Source: Watersipora subatra (lineage: Eukaryota; Bryozoa; Gymnolaemata; Cheilostomatida; Watersiporidae). Taken from it: a stretch of DNA of 64,000 nucleotides. The DNA lies in contig NC_088711.1 of NCBI RefSeq assembly GCF_963576615.1, positions 64,327,248 through 64,391,247 of the forward strand, in the 5' to 3' direction. Position numbers and translations under genes: made by a program. How positions within the stretch are numbered: the first letter of the stretch is position 1; every line of letters begins with the position of its first letter. Positions 61,951 through 64,000 of this stretch are shown in pieces. The notes below the pieces were generated by a model. That model made no database searches, was not told the origin of the DNA, and saw only the letters and a list, made by a program, of their open reading frames with translations.

Positions 61951-63100
61951 AAAAATGAAAGTTAAAGTTAAGTTTAAAACAACTTTATTACTAATAGTTT
62001 CATATTGCCATGCAATAATCATTAGATAAAATTGTTAGCACTGAAAACGACTTATATATAGATGGAAATAAAAGCGTAGGTCTTAAAATACCTAAATACA
62101 CCACTGATACGTAGGATTAAAATTAGCAAGCAACACGATTTAAAGCCTCAACAAAGCAGAAGTTTAAAAGTTAAGTCTTAAAATTGCTTAAAAGGAATTT
62201 GCCAGCATGTCTACATGTTGAAACTAGTTCGCAGCGTTTGTTTAAGGTAGCAATGTTAGGATTGTATATAATATAAAATTTCTCATACAGACATAGGTTG
62301 CATCTGCCTGTGGTCTTGTTGTATGATGTAGCTCTTTTGACTATGCTCCACTTGATGTTATATTCTATGCCTTGGTCTTTTAAGGTCCATATGTGCTTAC
62401 TGAGCTCGGTGCTTGATCTTTTCTCTACATTTCTAAAGGTTGTCATATGATTGTAATAGCGTTGTTTGAATGTGGTGTCAGTCAATCCTATGTAATGTTC
62501 GTCCGCAGATTGATCATTGGTGGTGACTGTCGCCTTATATATAATTGACTTGCTCAGGCACTTTCCTTGTAGTGGGCAGCCATTCTTATGTCGGCAGTTG
62601 CATTCTCTTGGTTCTGTAGTTATAGGGGTCTCATTGTGATGCTGCAGCAATCTGGTATTATGAGCGCTAATGATACTGCTCACATTGTTCATACAGCTGT
62701 AGCTTAATTTCACAAAGTTTCTATTGAAGATCTTACTAAGAGCGTGTGATTTAGGGAACTCTGTGTCCAGGATATTAAAGAAAATCTTACCGATGTTATT
62801 AGCTACATTTTTGCTGAATGGCGGGTTGTACCATAGTATCGGTCTTCGTCTGGTATTCTTGTCTCTGTTTTGCGCATTGTTTGTCGGGGCAGGCTGAAAC
62901 ACAAGCTTGTGCTTGTGTCCGCTTAGATTGAGTGCCTGCTGGTATATGTCAGTTTCGGTGGTAAATGTGGAGTTGTCTGATGACAGGCTGCTCAGTCTCC
63001 TATTTATACCTAGTGGTATATTGTTAATTACTCCAAGTGGATGATTGGACTTGGCGTGTACATACTGTGGATGTGTATTTGGTAGTACATAGTATCGGTC
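61951..63100 (-). mobile_element. Penelope-like element, 5'-truncated copy, minus strand
   Basis: Contains the C-terminal part of a Penelope-type ORF and its 3' UTR (AAAATGAAAGTTAAAG at the end, next to a TA repeat). The 5' side stops at 63100, where an inverted second copy begins. Confidence 0.85.
62171..63098 (-). CDS. Penelope RT thumb/linker and GIY-YIG endonuclease, partial
   Basis: Open for ~309 codons with no start, because the element is 5'-truncated. It begins with the RT end region (SNHPLGVINNIPLGINRRLS, YQQALNLSGHKHKLV), then a linker RRRPILWYNPPFSKNV and IFNRNFVKLSYSCMNN, a CxC...C zinc-like site (CNCRHKNGCPLQGKC), and the GIY-YIG domain (YKATVTT, YIGLTDTTFKQRYYNH). It ends with CNLCLYEK and CRHAGKFLL. 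This nuclease nicks the target in retrotransposition. RT catalytic motifs are absent here. Confidence 0.85.
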
Positions 63101-63119
63101 AGACGAAGACCGATACTAT
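63089..63119. repeat. Palindromic junction of the two Penelope copies
   Basis: ATAGTATCGGTC and its complement GACCGATACTAT are separated by 7 bases at the point where the strands switch. Confidence 0.85.
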
Positions 63120-63781
63120 GGTACAACCCGCCATTCAGCAAAAATGTAGCTAATAACATCGGTAAGATTTTCTTTAATATCCTGGACACAGAGTTCCCTA
63201 AATCACACGCTCTTAGTAAGATCTTCAATAGAAACTTTGTGAAATTAAGCTACAGCTGTATGAACAATGTGAGCAGTATCATTAGCGCTCATAATACCAG
63301 ATTGCTGCAGCATCACAATGAGACCCCTATAACTACAGAACCAAGAGAATGCAACTGCCGACATAAGAATGGCTGCCCACTACAAGGAAAGTGCCTGAGC
63401 AAGTCAATTATATATAAGGCGACAGTCACCACCAATGATCAATCTGCGGACGAACATTACATAGGATTGACTGACACCACATTCAAACAACGCTATTACA
63501 ATCATATGACAACCTTTAGAAATGTAGAGAAAAGATCAAGCACCGAGCTCAGTAAGCACATATGGACCTTAAAAGACCAAGGCATAGAATATAACATCAA
63601 GTGGAGCATAGTCAAAAGAGCTACATCATACAACAAGACCACAGGCAGATGCAACCTATGTCTGTATGAGAAATTTTATATTATATACAATCCTAACATT
63701 GCTACCTTAAACAAACGCTGCGAACTAGTTTCAACATGTAGACATGCTGGCAAATTCCTTTTAAGCAATTTTAAGACTTAA
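63101..63781 (+). CDS. GIY-YIG end of the second Penelope copy, partial
   Basis: Same protein as the minus copy from RRRPILWYNPPF to the stop, seemingly identical. It lacks the RT part because this copy starts at the inverted junction. The GIY-YIG motif and cysteine cluster are intact. It could not be expressed as a full element protein. Confidence 0.85.
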   Translation, partial: RRRPILWYNPPFSKNVANNIGKIFFNILDTEFPKSHALSKIFNRNFVKLSYSCMNNVSSIISAHNTRLLQHHNETPITTEPRECNCRHKNGCPLQGKCLSKSIIYKATVTTNDQSADEHYIGLTDTTFKQRYYNHMTTFRNVEKRSSTELSKHIWTLKDQGIEYNIKWSIVKRATSYNKTTGRCNLCLYEKFYIIYNPNIATLNKRCELVSTCRHAGKFLLSNFKT

Positions 63782-64000
63782 CTTTTAAACTTCTGCTTTG
63801 TTGAGGCTTTAAATCGTGTTGCTTGCTAATTTTAATCCTACGTATCAGTGGTGTATTTAGGTATTTTAAGACCTACGCTTTTATTTCCATCTATATATAA
63901 GTCGTTTTCAGTGCTAACAATTTTATCTGATGATTATTGCATGGCAATATGAAACTATTAGTAATAAAGTTGTTTTAAACTTAACTTTAACTTTCATTTT
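63101..64000 (+). mobile_element. Penelope-like element, second copy, plus strand
   Basis: Inverted duplicate of 61952-62856, running to the window edge through the same 3' UTR. Few or no differences were seen between the copies. Confidence 0.85.

Overview
The window is animal nuclear DNA that is mostly mobile elements. Spliced genes with GT-AG introns, a Polinton/Maverick, Penelope-type retroelements with a GIY-YIG domain, a THAP-domain transposon and NPHP3/KLC-type TPR repeats point to an invertebrate, plausibly a lophotrochozoan. I cannot name the species from sequence alone. No tRNA, rRNA or CRISPR array was seen.

Layout. (1) 1-8.6 kb: two sister LTR retrotransposons (1083-4573 and 5014-8572). 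Each has identical 199-bp LTRs and a 5-bp target duplication, encodes only Gag and an aspartic protease, and lacks reverse transcriptase and integrase. Gag and protease are in one frame separated by UGA-CUA-G, a known readthrough context. The first copy sits inside a fold-back repeat made of AACTCGAGTTG palindromes. (2) 11277-11363 looks like the first coding exon of a host gene that continues at 40713-42467 and 43581-44534 (nucleotidyltransferase-like domain plus TPR repeats). All junctions are phase 0. (3) Its inferred 29-kb intron holds a 9.0-kb long-TIR element (13788-22791) and a 15.4-kb Polinton (24790-40208).

The Polinton carries a protein-primed type B DNA polymerase, retroviral-type integrase, packaging ATPase, major capsid protein, a penton-like minor capsid protein, a RING-finger protein and several membrane or virion proteins. 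Polymerase and minor capsid genes are each cut by one in-frame stop, and no adenain-type protease was found. Almost every gene starts at AATAAATG. All four convergent gene junctions carry a perfect hairpin.

The 9-kb element has the same 9-base terminus (AGTAGTATG) and the same 6-bp target-duplication length as the Polinton. It has no polymerase, integrase or capsid gene. It encodes a 304-residue protein whose duplicated domain resembles the 98-residue first protein of the Polinton, plus a small five-exon gene. It is a candidate satellite or non-autonomous relative of Polintons, and is the most novel object here.

(4) 44.5-64 kb: a TTAA-flanked fold-back MITE, a CTCTCGCTCGCCATCG low-complexity block, a decayed PIF1-like helicase repeat present twice in opposite orientation, a transposon that inserted into another copy of itself (49619-55471), a TTAA-flanked Kolobok-like element with a P2RX7_C-type ORF and a broken THAP gene (55809-59677), and two head-to-head Penelope 3' ends (61951-64000).
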